64,000 nucleotides of DNA from Thiomicrorhabdus cannonii (GTDB lineage Bacteria; Pseudomonadota; Gammaproteobacteria; Thiomicrospirales; Thiomicrospiraceae), in assembly GCF_013391695.1 (NCBI RefSeq), contig NZ_JACBGH010000010.1:21274-85273 (forward strand), written 5' to 3'. The translations under genes were made by a program, and so were the position numbers. Positions 17,915 to 27,452 of this stretch are shown piece after piece. The notes under the pieces were generated by a model. It saw only the letters and a program-made list of their open reading frames with translations. It made no database searches and was not told the DNA's origin. How positions within the stretch are numbered: the first letter of the stretch is position 1; each line of letters starts with the position of its first letter.

Positions 17915-19012
17915 TCAATCGAGGCGTTTACGGAAACGCTTGAGCGCGAGCAACATCGTCACGCTTGCAAAAGCGATTAAGGCCAACAGCTCCGGCCACA
18001 GTTCGCTCAAATCGGCACCGCGCAGAATGATGCCGCGTATCAGACGCTCGAAATGAGTCAGCGGCAGGATCTCGGCAATCCACTGTGCGGCTTCGGGCAT
18101 GCCGTCAAACGGGAACATAAAGCCGGAGAGCAGAATGGACGGCAGCATAATGAAAATCGTCATCTGCAAGGCCTGCAGTTGGCTTTTGGCAAGGGTGGAG
18201 AACAACAGCCCCAAGGTCAGATTGGCGGCGATGAACACCAGCGCGGCGATATAGACATCCACCAGCTGGCCGCGCACCGGCACATCAAAAATCACCAAAC
18301 CGAGCAGCATAATCAGCGTCACCTGGAAGAATCCAATGGCGATATAGGGCAACATTTTGCCGAGCATCAGTTCGTTGGAGGTGATGGGGGTGTTGATGAG
18401 CAGTTCGAGATTGCCGCGCTCGCGTTCGCGCACCAGCGAGATGGCGGTGAAAATCACCATGGTCATGGTCAGAATCACGCCGATTAACCCCGGAATGGTG
18501 TTCATGGCGGAGCGTTTTTCGGGGTTATAGAAGTGGCGCACTTCAAATAGGCGGTTTTGGGGCGGCACGCTCTGGCTGTTAAGGTGGAAAGGCATGGCGG
18601 TGAGCTGCTTGGCAGCTCCGAGAATAATCGGGTCGCTGCCGTCCACCAGCAGTTGTGCGGCGGCGCGCGAGCTATCCTGTAAGCGCCGCTCGAAGTCGGG
18701 CGGGATGACAATGCCGATACTGATTTTTCCCTGTCTTAAAAGGGTTTCAATTTCCTCGACATGGTGGACGTTACCTTTCAGTTTTATGACTTGCGATGCC
18801 TGCAAATCGGAAAGCAGGTCGCGGGAGAGTTGGCTGTGCGACTGGTTGAGCACCACCGTGGGAATGGCGCGGATATCGGTGTTGATGGCATAGCCGAACA
18901 GCAGGATCTGGATAATCGGGATGCCGAAAATCATGGCGATGGTCAGGCGGTCGCGCTTGAGCTGCCAGACCTCCTTGCGGAAAACGGCCAGTAAGCGGCG
19001 CAACGACATCAT
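17915..19012 (-). CDS. ABC-2 type transporter permease
   Basis: A 365-residue inner-membrane permease of the ABC-2 class. One N-terminal helix (IAMIFGIPIIQILLFGYAI) is followed by a large extracytoplasmic domain (about 45-170) and five C-terminal helices. SLVRERERGNLELLINTPIT and LMLGKMLPYIAIGFFQ are typical of YhiH/YbhS-like exporters. It overlaps the ATPase gene by 4 bp and ends an operon of adaptor, ATPase and permease. Only one permease is present, so it probably works as a homodimer. The substrate is unknown; related systems export drugs or other hydrophobic compounds. Confidence 0.9.
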   Translation of the reverse strand: MMSLRRLLAVFRKEVWQLKRDRLTIAMIFGIPIIQILLFGYAINTDIRAIPTVVLNQSHSQLSRDLLSDLQASQVIKLKGNVHHVEEIETLLRQGKISIGIVIPPDFERRLQDSSRAAAQLLVDGSDPIILGAAKQLTAMPFHLNSQSVPPQNRLFEVRHFYNPEKRSAMNTIPGLIGVILTMTMVIFTAISLVRERERGNLELLINTPITSNELMLGKMLPYIAIGFFQVTLIMLLGLVIFDVPVRGQLVDVYIAALVFIAANLTLGLLFSTLAKSQLQALQMTIFIMLPSILLSGFMFPFDGMPEAAQWIAEILPLTHFERLIRGIILRGADLSELWPELLALIAFASVTMLLALKRFRKRLD

Positions 19013-19968
19013 TTGGGTGCATCCATTTTGCGCGGTTTTTGGGTAGCTACCACAAACACGTCCTCCAGGGTCGGTTCCGTCAGACTGATGGCATGCTGCG
19101 CAATTTCAATTTCGGACAGGCCGGCTAATTGCTGTTGCACATAGGTTACCGGATCGGCAATGTTTTTCTTGACCAGCAGGCGCAGTTGGCCGCCCATTTG
19201 CGACAGGCTAATGACCTCCTTGGCCTGTGCCAAGTGCTGTTTGAGGGCGGGGATCGAGCCGTTGTCGATTTTGACGACCCACGCATCGAGATTGGCAATC
19301 ATCTCGGCAGGCACGCCTTCGGCTGCTTTGCGCCCGTGGTCAAGAATGGCCAGTTGGTGGCAGCGTTCCGCCTCATCCATATAGTGGGTGGAGAGCAGTA
19401 CAGTGACGCCATCATCCACCAGATTGAACAGGGCTTCCCAGAGGTCGCGGCGGCTTTGCGGGTCGACGCCGCTGGTCGGTTCGTCCAGAAACAACAGTTG
19501 CGGTTGGTGCAAGGTCGCGGCTGCCAAGGCCAGCCGCTGTTTCTGGCCTCCGCTCAGGGTGCCGGCAAGTTGATGGCGTAGTTCGTCCAGTTGGTAGGCC
19601 GCCAAGGTTTCTGCAATGCGGCTCTTTTGCGTGTTGGTCGGCAGCGCGTAGGCTTGAGCCATAAAACGCAGGTTTTCCTGAACGGTCAGGTCGTCATAGA
19701 GCGAAAATTTCTGCGTCATATAGCCGATGCGCTGCTTGAGGGCTTCGGACGCTTCGGGCAATTTGAGTCCCAAAACTTCAATCTCGCCAGCGGAGGGCAG
19801 CAACAAGCCGCAGAGCATACGCATGGTGGTCGATTTGCCGGAGCCGTTTGGCCCTAAAAAGCCGTAAATGCTCTGCTTGGGAACCGTCAAATCCAAATGA
19901 TCCACCGCCACCAAGTCGCCAAAACGGCGCGTCAGGCCGTGGCATTTGATGGCGGCTGTTGAATTCAC
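19009..19968 (-). CDS. ABC transporter ATP-binding protein
   Basis: A single nucleotide-binding domain of 319 residues. Walker A is GPNGSGKSTT, the signature is LSGGQKQRLALAAAT, Walker B is LLFLDEPTSGVD, and the switch region is LLSTHYMDEAERCHQL. The C-terminal extension is typical of CcmA/DrrA-like ATPases paired with ABC-2 permeases. It overlaps the adaptor gene upstream and the permease gene downstream by 4 bp each, so the three are translationally coupled. Confidence 0.95.
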   Translation of the reverse strand: MNSTAAIKCHGLTRRFGDLVAVDHLDLTVPKQSIYGFLGPNGSGKSTTMRMLCGLLLPSAGEIEVLGLKLPEASEALKQRIGYMTQKFSLYDDLTVQENLRFMAQAYALPTNTQKSRIAETLAAYQLDELRHQLAGTLSGGQKQRLALAAATLHQPQLLFLDEPTSGVDPQSRRDLWEALFNLVDDGVTVLLSTHYMDEAERCHQLAILDHGRKAAEGVPAEMIANLDAWVVKIDNGSIPALKQHLAQAKEVISLSQMGGQLRLLVKKNIADPVTYVQQQLAGLSEIEIAQHAISLTEPTLEDVFVVATQKPRKMDAPK

Positions 19969-20963
19969 CGTGCGGCTCCTGCATCGGTTGTTTGCACTTT
20001 GTCCAGATCAAAGACCACAGTGAGCGGCAGGCCGGCGGGCAAGTCGTGCAGATCGGCCTCGATATCAAGCTTGGCGGTGTAGCTTAGGCGTGAGCGGTCG
20101 CCTTCGGTGAGTGCGTAATAGGGGGTGAAATCGGGATCGCTTTGAATGGAGCGCACCTTGGCGCGCATGACATTTGCCACGCCGTCAATCTGCACCTCGG
20201 CCGGCGTGCCGGGTTTAATAAAGGCGCGAATCTGTTCCGGTACATGCACGCGGGCATAGGGTTGTTTGCCTGAAAGCAGCACGGCGACCACACTGTGCGG
20301 TGCGGGTTGTTCGCCAAGTTGGAACGGTAGGCTATCTAAAATACCGTCAACCGGCGCGCGAATCTGATGGCGTTCAAGATTAATCTGCAAATGGCTGACT
20401 TGTTCATTGGCGGCGTCCAATGCTTGTTTGGCCTGTTCAAGCTGTTCGCTCCGCGTGCCGCTCTGCAGCAGGGTCAGATTGGCCTGGTTGGCATTGAATT
20501 CGGCTAATGCGGTCTGATAGTCGTTTTTGGCGCGGTCCAAGTCGTTTTGGCTGATGAGTTTTTGAGCCAGCAGTTTTTGCAGACGGTTCAGTTCGAGTTG
20601 CGCCAGATTGAGCTGGCTTTGCGAGCGCAACACGGCTTGTTTAGCTTGCTCAATCTCTTCAGGACGTGGCCCGTGTTGCAGTTCGTCGAGTCTGGCGGCG
20701 AGTTGCTGCCGGTTGGCCTGCGCCTGTGCCAGATCGGCCTGGGCGCGGCGGTCGTCCAGTTTAAGAATGACCTCACCCGTGGACACGCGGCTGCCTTCTG
20801 CGATGCTTCTCTCGACAATCGATTCACTGGCTTCATTAATCAGCTCGACGCGATCCCAGGCGAGTTCGCCGAGTGTTGTGCCGTTTTCATGTTTTGAACA
20901 GCCTGTCAGCAAAGCCGTCAGCCAAAACGGGATAAGAAAAGCCGCAAACCAATTCATACGCAT
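19965..20963 (-). CDS. HlyD-family membrane fusion lipoprotein of ABC exporter
   Basis: Periplasmic adaptor of 332 residues joining the ABC-2 pump to an outer-membrane channel. The signal sequence ends in LTALLTGC, a lipobox, so the protein is probably a lipoprotein. The N-terminal lipoyl half (SRVSTGEVILKLDDRRAQAD) is followed by a long coiled-coil hairpin (about 75-190) and the second lipoyl half (HQIRAPVDGILDSLPFQLGE). It is the first gene of the operon. No outer-membrane channel gene is adjacent, so a TolC encoded elsewhere is implied. The gene diverges from the WYL regulator across 174 bp of AT-rich DNA. Confidence 0.9.
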   Translation of the reverse strand: MRMNWFAAFLIPFWLTALLTGCSKHENGTTLGELAWDRVELINEASESIVERSIAEGSRVSTGEVILKLDDRRAQADLAQAQANRQQLAARLDELQHGPRPEEIEQAKQAVLRSQSQLNLAQLELNRLQKLLAQKLISQNDLDRAKNDYQTALAEFNANQANLTLLQSGTRSEQLEQAKQALDAANEQVSHLQINLERHQIRAPVDGILDSLPFQLGEQPAPHSVVAVLLSGKQPYARVHVPEQIRAFIKPGTPAEVQIDGVANVMRAKVRSIQSDPDFTPYYALTEGDRSRLSYTAKLDIEADLHDLPAGLPLTVVFDLDKVQTTDAGAAR

Positions 20964-21137
20964 AAACGATCTTGTGGGATTTGATGGTTTTTATCTTACT
21001 CCAATCGCCCTTCATATTGAGTGGTTTTGCTTTCATAGAGAGAGGGTTGTTAAAAGTTAAACCGATCTTTTACTTGTGAGCCAACGCGTTTTACGTTAAA
21101 AATTCATTTTCATGGGTTTTTATACGTAGTTGTGTTT

Positions 21138-22109
21138 ATGGATAAAGAAGAGCGTCAAAAAAGTTTGTTGCAACGACTTCCTAAAAATCACCGCGGAATA
21201 GCACTTAATTGTTTAGCGCAGGCGTTTGGGAAAAGTCAGCGTACTATCCGGCGGGATATTGAAGAATTGGTCGAAAAGCGCCATGCGCCTTGGTTTATCA
21301 GCGATGGGGTGGTGTACCTTGATCTTTCCAGACAGCAGCAAATCGAATTGGAAGGTTACTGGTTTACCTCAGACGAACTGTTTTCGCTGCTTGCGCTCTA
21401 TCATGCAATGGATAGTCTGTCGGAGGGGTTGCTGGCAGGCCATTTTGCACAGATGAAACAACGCATTCTTGAGCTCTTAGGAACTCAAAATGAGAGCCGC
21501 TATTTAACGCAGCACGTTAAGATCGTGCCGATTGCCAGCCCGCCGATCAATAATGTTAACCTCAATCAAATCACCGCGGCTATTGCTGCCCAAACGCGCT
21601 TGAAAATTCATTTTTGGAACCGTCACCAAGATCAGCAAGATTGGCGCGAAATTTCACCGCTGCAACTCGTGCGCTACCGCGACCGCTGGTTTGTGGACGC
21701 GTTTTGCCACCAACGCGACGCATTGCGCAGTTTCTCGCTGGAAGCCATTCTCGACATCAAGCCGCTGAATAAAGCGGTTTACATGCCACAAGCCGACGCT
21801 CTGAACCGATTTTATCAATCCAGTTACGGGATTTTTAACGGCAATGCCGACAAAACCGCCGTGCTCCGTTTCAGCGCCTATCAGGCGCGTTGGGTCAAAG
21901 ACCAGCAGTGGCATCCGCAGCAAGTATCACGGGTGTTGGAAGACGGCCGTTTGGAACTGCATTTACCCTACGGACAAGATGCCGAATTAATTCAGGATAT
22001 TCTCAAATTCGGCCCCGAAATTGAAGTCGTCAGCCCACCCGAATTGCGCGGTAAAGTCGCCAAAATACTTTATGAGACCTTAAAACACTACAGTGATGTG
22101 CTAGCGTGA
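21138..22109 (+). CDS. WYL-domain transcriptional regulator next to cas genes
   Basis: A 323-residue protein with an N-terminal winged helix (LPKNHRGIALNCLAQAFGKSQ, then RTIRRDIEELVE as recognition helix). The WYL domain (about 145-220) contains REISPLQLVRYRDRWFVDAF, and a C-terminal WCX-type extension follows (AVLRFSAYQARWVKDQQWHP). WYL proteins sense nucleic acids or nucleotides and are frequent partners of CRISPR-Cas loci, so control of the downstream cas operon is likely (inference). The ATG at 21138 was chosen; a GTG at 21132 would add two residues. Confidence 0.85.
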   Translation: MDKEERQKSLLQRLPKNHRGIALNCLAQAFGKSQRTIRRDIEELVEKRHAPWFISDGVVYLDLSRQQQIELEGYWFTSDELFSLLALYHAMDSLSEGLLAGHFAQMKQRILELLGTQNESRYLTQHVKIVPIASPPINNVNLNQITAAIAAQTRLKIHFWNRHQDQQDWREISPLQLVRYRDRWFVDAFCHQRDALRSFSLEAILDIKPLNKAVYMPQADALNRFYQSSYGIFNGNADKTAVLRFSAYQARWVKDQQWHPQQVSRVLEDGRLELHLPYGQDAELIQDILKFGPEIEVVSPPELRGKVAKILYETLKHYSDVLA

Positions 22110-22164
22110 CAGGATTTGTCACAACCATGTGATAGAGTCATGACTACTATTTAGTAAGGAAGCT

Positions 22165-22338
22165 ATGCAACATTTTTACGCACACTCGGGCCGTAATGCA
22201 GATAAATCTGATTGGCAGACTCTCCAAGATCATTTGCAAGTGGTGGCCAATCTCGCCAAACACAATGCTCGCTATTTTTGTGCGCAAGAATTGGCGTATT
22301 TGGCAGGCTTGTTGAGCGATTGGGAGAGGTTTGAATGA
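22165..22338 (+). pseudogene. Truncated Cas3 N-terminus (HD-domain remnant)
   Basis: A 57-codon frame ending in TGA that overlaps the cas3 start as ATGA. It reads MQHFYAHSGRNADKSDWQTL at the start, then a QDHLQVVANLAKHNARYF stretch and AYLAGLLSDWERFE at the end. This aligns with the start of Cas3 HD domains (F-x-AHS, then HL-x-x-VA-x-L, then YLAGLLHDFGKYS), including that of the full cas3 next door. Translation stops exactly where the catalytic HD should appear: H is replaced by S in LLSDWERFE. It therefore cannot be a nuclease and is best read as the stump of an older cas3. It is still positioned to couple translation into the current cas3. Confidence 0.75.
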
Positions 22339-24779
22339 ATAATTTAAAAACGAGTAATGTAGAGTTTATAGCTCACCCTTCAAATAAAGGAGAAGACCAA
22401 TCATTAGATGGTCACCTGTTTGATGTAGCAGAACTTACTGAAAAGTTGGCAGGAAAGGTAGGGCTACCGAAAGCGGGGTATTTGATAGGATTGTTACATG
22501 ATTTTGGTAAGTATAGCTTTTCATTTCAAAATTATTTACGTTCAGCCGTTGGGCGTATTGATCCCGATTCTGAAGATTATATTGATCCAATAAGCCATAA
22601 AGGCCATATAGATCATTCCACAGCAGGTTCTCAGTATTTATTTCATTCGTTAGCAAGTGAGTTTAAGGGCGAAGGACAGGTTGTGGCACAAGCCTTATCG
22701 CTTTGTATTGCCTCTCATCACAGTGGTTTAATTGATTGTTTTAAGTTGGATGGTACAAATCACTTCGTTAAGCGAATTAAAAAAACAGATTATGAAACTC
22801 ATCTTCAGGAGTGCCTGCAAAATGCTTCAGAGATATACACTCAGCATCTCAAATCCCATCTCAATAAGGATTTGGTAGTGGAGTTTCTTGAGCAGCTTAA
22901 GCGAGTTAGTGAGGAACAACGTCATTCTTGCATTTCGGCATTTAACAAGGGTTTTCTAGTTAGGTTTCTGTTCAGTTGTTTGATTGATGCTGACCGCATC
23001 AATAGTGCGGATTTTGAAACGTCTGAAAACGCGGATAGGAGGTTTAGAAAACCCGACTGGAAAGTTGCTATCCAGCGTTTGGAAACGAAGCTTAACGAAT
23101 TTAAATCAAGCTCTCAAAAAGACCCGGTATCACCGATACGAGAAAAAATTTCGGATGATTGTTTTCAGCGTGCTACCGAGTCACAAGGTTTGTATTCCTT
23201 AACCGTCCCAACTGGTGGAGGAAAAACCTATGCTAGTTTGCGCTATGCATTGCATCATGCCAAGCATCACGGGCTTGAGCGGATTATCTACATCATTCCA
23301 TACACTTCGATCATTGAACAAAATGCTCAAGCAATTCGAAATGTGATTGAACATGAAGCTGATGACCTTTCGTGGGTGCTGGAGCATCATTCTAATTTAG
23401 AACCTGAACATCAGACTTGGCACAACAAAATAGCCAGTGAAAATTGGGATTCGCCAATTGTTTTAACAACCATGGTTCAATTTTTAGAAGTTTTGTTTGC
23501 AGGCGGAACAAGCCGCGCGCGGCGATTACATCAATTGGCTAATGCAGTTTTGATTTTTGATGAAATTCAAACCTTGCCAGTTAAAACCACACATTTATTC
23601 TGTAATGCGCTTAATTTTTTGACGGATTATTGTGGCACAACCGCCTTACTGTGTACGGCTACCCAGCCCTTATTGAATAGGCTAAAACGCCCAGATAAAG
23701 GACAGCTAAATCTCTTGTCTGAAAATGAATTGATTAGTGATGTAAGTCAGTTGTTTGAAGATTTAAAGCGTGTAGAAGTCAAAAACTTATGCAAGTCATC
23801 TGGCTGGACTGAGGCAGAAATTTCAGATTTGGCGTACAAACAATTTGACGTTTTAGGCAGTTGCTTGGTAATCGTAAATACCAAGGATTGGGCGAGCAAG
23901 CTGTATCAATCATTGCAAAACCAAGTAGATAGTAAAGCGCTTTTTATTCTAAGTACAAACCTTTGTCCGGCTCACCGCAAAGCGATTTTTGCAGAAATGA
24001 AACAGCGTCTAAACGATGATTTGCCGGTCTTGTGTATTAGTACGCAGTTGATTGAGGCAGGCGTTGATGTAGATTTTGCTTCGGTTATTCGATTTTTAGC
24101 AGGGTTAGATTCTATTGCACAAGCCGCTGGGCGTTGTAACCGTAATGGTAAACGTGAGCTATCGACAGTCTATGTCGTGAATCCCGACGAAGAAAAAATA
24201 GACTTATTACACGAGATTAAAGTAGGGCGCGACAAAGCAAGGCTAGTCCTAGACTCAGGTGTGCAAGATATTCTTTCCCCGCAAGCTATGTCGCTTTATT
24301 TTGAGCATTATTTTTACCAGCCAGACCGTGAGAAATTAATGGTTTTTCCATTAAAACATGACCCTGAGGAAAATATTCTGAATTTATTAAGTTCAAACGT
24401 AAATATTCCAGTAAGCGGCCTTAATAACTCTGATTACCCATTTCTAAAACAGTCTTTTATGACCGCAGCTGACGAATTTGAAGCCATTGATTCACCCACA
24501 AAAGCGGTTATTGTGCCTTATGGTGAAGGGGAGGCGGTGATTGCAGAGCTTTGCCGAGTGGAAAAGCGTTTTGATTTAAAAGCCTATAAAAAAGCCTTAA
24601 AGCAGGCCCAACAGTACAGTGTGAATGTCTTTCCAAATGTCTGGAGTCGGTTAATTGATGCGCAAGCTATTGTCGAAATACAAGGAGAAGGTATCTATTA
24701 CTTAAAAAATGAACACTACAGTAAAGAGTTTGGCCTGTCGGAAAAGGTAGTTTCGACAATGGCATTTTATGATTGTTAA
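22335..24779 (+). CDS. cas3: CRISPR-associated helicase-nuclease Cas3 (type I-C)
   Basis: Recruited by Cascade to degrade target DNA. The N-terminal HD nuclease has FIAHP, DGHLFDVAELTEKL and YLIGLLHDFGKYS (catalytic HD at 55-56), then ASHHSGL. The superfamily 2 helicase follows, with Walker A TGGGKT near 292-297, the DEIQ box near 408 and the AGRCNRNG motif near 598. The 814 residues are a normal size for I-C Cas3. The sequence is clearly more AT-rich than the neighbouring WYL and cas1 genes (38% GC in the 60 bases from 22381, against 53% in those from 29401). First gene of a seven-gene cas operon. Confidence 0.95.
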   Translation: MNNLKTSNVEFIAHPSNKGEDQSLDGHLFDVAELTEKLAGKVGLPKAGYLIGLLHDFGKYSFSFQNYLRSAVGRIDPDSEDYIDPISHKGHIDHSTAGSQYLFHSLASEFKGEGQVVAQALSLCIASHHSGLIDCFKLDGTNHFVKRIKKTDYETHLQECLQNASEIYTQHLKSHLNKDLVVEFLEQLKRVSEEQRHSCISAFNKGFLVRFLFSCLIDADRINSADFETSENADRRFRKPDWKVAIQRLETKLNEFKSSSQKDPVSPIREKISDDCFQRATESQGLYSLTVPTGGGKTYASLRYALHHAKHHGLERIIYIIPYTSIIEQNAQAIRNVIEHEADDLSWVLEHHSNLEPEHQTWHNKIASENWDSPIVLTTMVQFLEVLFAGGTSRARRLHQLANAVLIFDEIQTLPVKTTHLFCNALNFLTDYCGTTALLCTATQPLLNRLKRPDKGQLNLLSENELISDVSQLFEDLKRVEVKNLCKSSGWTEAEISDLAYKQFDVLGSCLVIVNTKDWASKLYQSLQNQVDSKALFILSTNLCPAHRKAIFAEMKQRLNDDLPVLCISTQLIEAGVDVDFASVIRFLAGLDSIAQAAGRCNRNGKRELSTVYVVNPDEEKIDLLHEIKVGRDKARLVLDSGVQDILSPQAMSLYFEHYFYQPDREKLMVFPLKHDPEENILNLLSSNVNIPVSGLNNSDYPFLKQSFMTAADEFEAIDSPTKAVIVPYGEGEAVIAELCRVEKRFDLKAYKKALKQAQQYSVNVFPNVWSRLIDAQAIVEIQGEGIYYLKNEHYSKEFGLSEKVVSTMAFYDC

Positions 24780-24793
24780 CACAGGAGGTTCAC

Positions 24794-25510
24794 ATGCACG
24801 AAACCCCGAAGAATACGGTCAGTTTTAAGGTAAGTGGGCGCTATGCGTTATTTACTGACCCGGTTACAAAAGTGGGAGGAGAAAAGTGTTCTTATCACAT
24901 TCCGACCTACGAAGCGATTAAAGGCATTTTAAAGTCCGTTTATTGGAAGCCAACTTTGATTTGGCACGTAGATAAAGTAAGAGTTATGAAGCCTATGCGC
25001 ACGCAAACTAAAGGAACGAAGCCTTTAGTGTGGGGAGGAGGCAATAGTTTAGCGATTTACACTTTTTTGCATGATGTCGAGTATCAAGTACAAGCACATT
25101 TTGAATGGAATGAACATCGTCCCGAGCTTGAGCGTGATCGTATTGATGGTAAGCATTTTGCAATGGCGAAAAGGTTCATTGATAAGGGTGGTCGCCAAGA
25201 CATTTTTTTAGGGACACGCGATTGTCAAGGTTATGTAGAAGCCTGTGAATTTGGTGAAGGTGAGGGGGCGTATGACCAAATAGATGAACTTGGATTCGGT
25301 CTAATGTTCCACAGTTTTGGTTACCCTGACGAAACAGGAAAGGATGAGTTGAGTGCCAATTTTTGGCAAGCAACCATGAAGCAAGGTGTTCTGCACTTTC
25401 CTCGCCCTGATGAGTGTGAGCATAGTCGCGTTGTGCGGCCTATGACAGCAAAAACGTTTGAATTGGATGAAAATCAGAAACCTGTTGAACAGGAAGAGGA
25501 GGCGATATGA
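24794..25510 (+). CDS. cas5c: Type I-C Cas5 (Cas5d), pre-crRNA endonuclease
   Basis: In type I-C, Cas5 replaces Cas6: it cleaves the CRISPR transcript in the repeat and stays on the 5' handle in Cascade. The 238-residue product begins VSFKVSGRYALFTDPVTKVGG, the Cas5d N-terminal pattern, followed by YHIPTYEAIKGILKSVYWKP and YTFLHDVEYQVQAHFEW. IFLGTRDCQGYVE lies in the second half. An ACAGGAGG ribosome site precedes the ATG. The stop overlaps the start of cas8c as ATGA. Confidence 0.93.
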   Translation: MHETPKNTVSFKVSGRYALFTDPVTKVGGEKCSYHIPTYEAIKGILKSVYWKPTLIWHVDKVRVMKPMRTQTKGTKPLVWGGGNSLAIYTFLHDVEYQVQAHFEWNEHRPELERDRIDGKHFAMAKRFIDKGGRQDIFLGTRDCQGYVEACEFGEGEGAYDQIDELGFGLMFHSFGYPDETGKDELSANFWQATMKQGVLHFPRPDECEHSRVVRPMTAKTFELDENQKPVEQEEEAI

Positions 25511-27435
25511 GTTGGTTATCTAGTCTTTACGCTACCTACGAAAAAGCTCAGCAGCTAGATATTTCTGATGACCTTAAACCTTTACCAATCAGTCATACAT
25601 TGCAAAATGCCCATATCAAAGTAACGATTGATTTAGACGGTAATTTTAAGCGTGCTGAGGTGTTAGAAAAAATGCAAATTGTATTGCCTGCAACTGAAAA
25701 ATCAGCAGGAAGAAGCAGTGGCGAGGCTCCTCACCCCTTGGCAGACAAAATTCAATATGTTGCTGGTGATTACGCAGTGTTCGGAGGGCTCAAAAACGCC
25801 TATTATCAAGGGTATTTGGATCAGCTTACAGCTTGGTGTACATCTGAATTTGCACTTGAGCAAGTTAGAGCAGTACAAAAATATGTAGAAAAAGGCTGTT
25901 TAGTGGCAGACCTCATTGCCGAGAAAATTTTATTTGTTGATGCTGAAAATAAACTATTAACAAGTTGGCCTAAAGAGTCGGATTTAGAACCGCCAAAAAT
26001 ATTTAAGGTTTTACCGAAAGAAGCGGGGAGCTTGGATCAAGGTAATGCTTTGGTTTGCTGGAATGTTGAAGATGTGAAGTTTTTAACGAGTGAAACTTGG
26101 TTAAATCCTGATATTCAATCTTCATGGATTCAATACGATAGCCAAACGGCAGGACAGCAAGGTCTTTGTTATATTACGGGTAAAGTCATGCCGTTGGCAT
26201 CGAATCATCCAGCAAAGCTACGTCATACGGGCGATAAAGCGAAACTCATTTCTTCTAATGACAGCTCAGGTTTCACATTTAGAGGGCGCTTTACAGATGC
26301 TTCGGGTGATCAAGCTGCGAGTATAGCCTACGATGTCACCCAAAAATCTCATAATGCGCTCAGGTGGTTAATTTCACGACAAGGTTACCGCAATGGTGAT
26401 CAAGCGGTGGTCGCATGGGCGCTTTCCTGTAAAGAAATACCCGATCCGATGACAATGAGCTTTGATTTACTTTCGGACGAAGCTAGTCAATTAGCTATAG
26501 ACCATTCGATTGATATTGGCAAAAAGTTTGGCTTAGAACTTAAAAAGTACATCGCAGGTTATAAAGCAAAGCTTGATCAAAGTGACAGTGTGATCATTAT
26601 CGGCTTAGATTCCGCAACACCGGGTCGAATGGGGGTGACTTATTATCAAGAGTTCATGCCCGAAGAGTACCTTTCACGTATTGAAAAATGGCATCAGGAC
26701 TTTGCTTGGTTTCAAAGAGTTAAACAAGAAATCAATGGCAAAGAGCAAACAACTTGGTCAATTAGCACGCCCGCGCCCAAGTCGATTTATGAAGCGATAT
26801 TTGGCTCTACCATTTCTGATTCATTAAAAAAGCAAACTATTGAACGGATCTTACCCTGTATTGTCGAGGCAGTCCCTTTTCCGAGGGATTTAATGCAAGG
26901 CGCGGTTCGTCGTGCTATTAATCGCCAAGGTTATAAATCGGATGAAGGTTGGTTATGGGAAAAAAATCTGGGCATTGCTTGTGCCCTGTTCAAAGGTTTT
27001 AAAAAACGTCAGATACCGTCAAAGGAGTATGAGATGGGGTTAGAAAAAGAGAACAGCAGTCGTGATTACTTGTTTGGCCGATTGTTAGCGATTGCCGAAA
27101 AAATCGAAGAAACCGCACTTTATGTCGCAGGTGAAAACCGTTCAACAACCGCCGCAAGGTTAATGCAACGATTTGCTGACAGACCGTTTTCAACTTGGCG
27201 CAATATCGAGTTGGCGTTAAATCCCTATATTCAACGGTTAAAAGTCACTCGTGGAAGATTTTTACACAAAAGGCTAACTGAGCTTGACGAGGTGATGGGC
27301 ATGTTTAACTCAGCGGAGTTTAATTCTGATAAATCACTGTCTGGTGAGTTCTTGTTGGCCTTTCATGCTCAAAGGCTTGAGCTAAATAAATCTAAAGAAG
27401 ATACATCTGATTCACAAACTCATTCTGATCAATAA
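25507..27435 (+). CDS. cas8c: Type I-C large subunit Cas8c (Csd1 family)
   Basis: Large Cascade subunit, 642 residues, thought to read the PAM. Recognisable Csd1 features are MSWLSSLYATYEKAQ at the N-terminus, CYITGKVMPLASNHPAKLRH and the following ISSNDSSGFTFRGRF stretch (about 225-255), SHNALRWLISRQGYRNGDQA, and FGRLLAIAEKIEE with a following RPFSTWRNIELALNPY stretch near the C-terminus. It is codon-coupled to cas5 upstream and separated from the cas7 ATG by 17 bp. Base composition is AT-rich like cas3. Confidence 0.93.
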   Translation: MSWLSSLYATYEKAQQLDISDDLKPLPISHTLQNAHIKVTIDLDGNFKRAEVLEKMQIVLPATEKSAGRSSGEAPHPLADKIQYVAGDYAVFGGLKNAYYQGYLDQLTAWCTSEFALEQVRAVQKYVEKGCLVADLIAEKILFVDAENKLLTSWPKESDLEPPKIFKVLPKEAGSLDQGNALVCWNVEDVKFLTSETWLNPDIQSSWIQYDSQTAGQQGLCYITGKVMPLASNHPAKLRHTGDKAKLISSNDSSGFTFRGRFTDASGDQAASIAYDVTQKSHNALRWLISRQGYRNGDQAVVAWALSCKEIPDPMTMSFDLLSDEASQLAIDHSIDIGKKFGLELKKYIAGYKAKLDQSDSVIIIGLDSATPGRMGVTYYQEFMPEEYLSRIEKWHQDFAWFQRVKQEINGKEQTTWSISTPAPKSIYEAIFGSTISDSLKKQTIERILPCIVEAVPFPRDLMQGAVRRAINRQGYKSDEGWLWEKNLGIACALFKGFKKRQIPSKEYEMGLEKENSSRDYLFGRLLAIAEKIEETALYVAGENRSTTAARLMQRFADRPFSTWRNIELALNPYIQRLKVTRGRFLHKRLTELDEVMGMFNSAEFNSDKSLSGEFLLAFHAQRLELNKSKEDTSDSQTHSDQ

Positions 27436-27452
27436 TGCTGGAGGATATAGCC

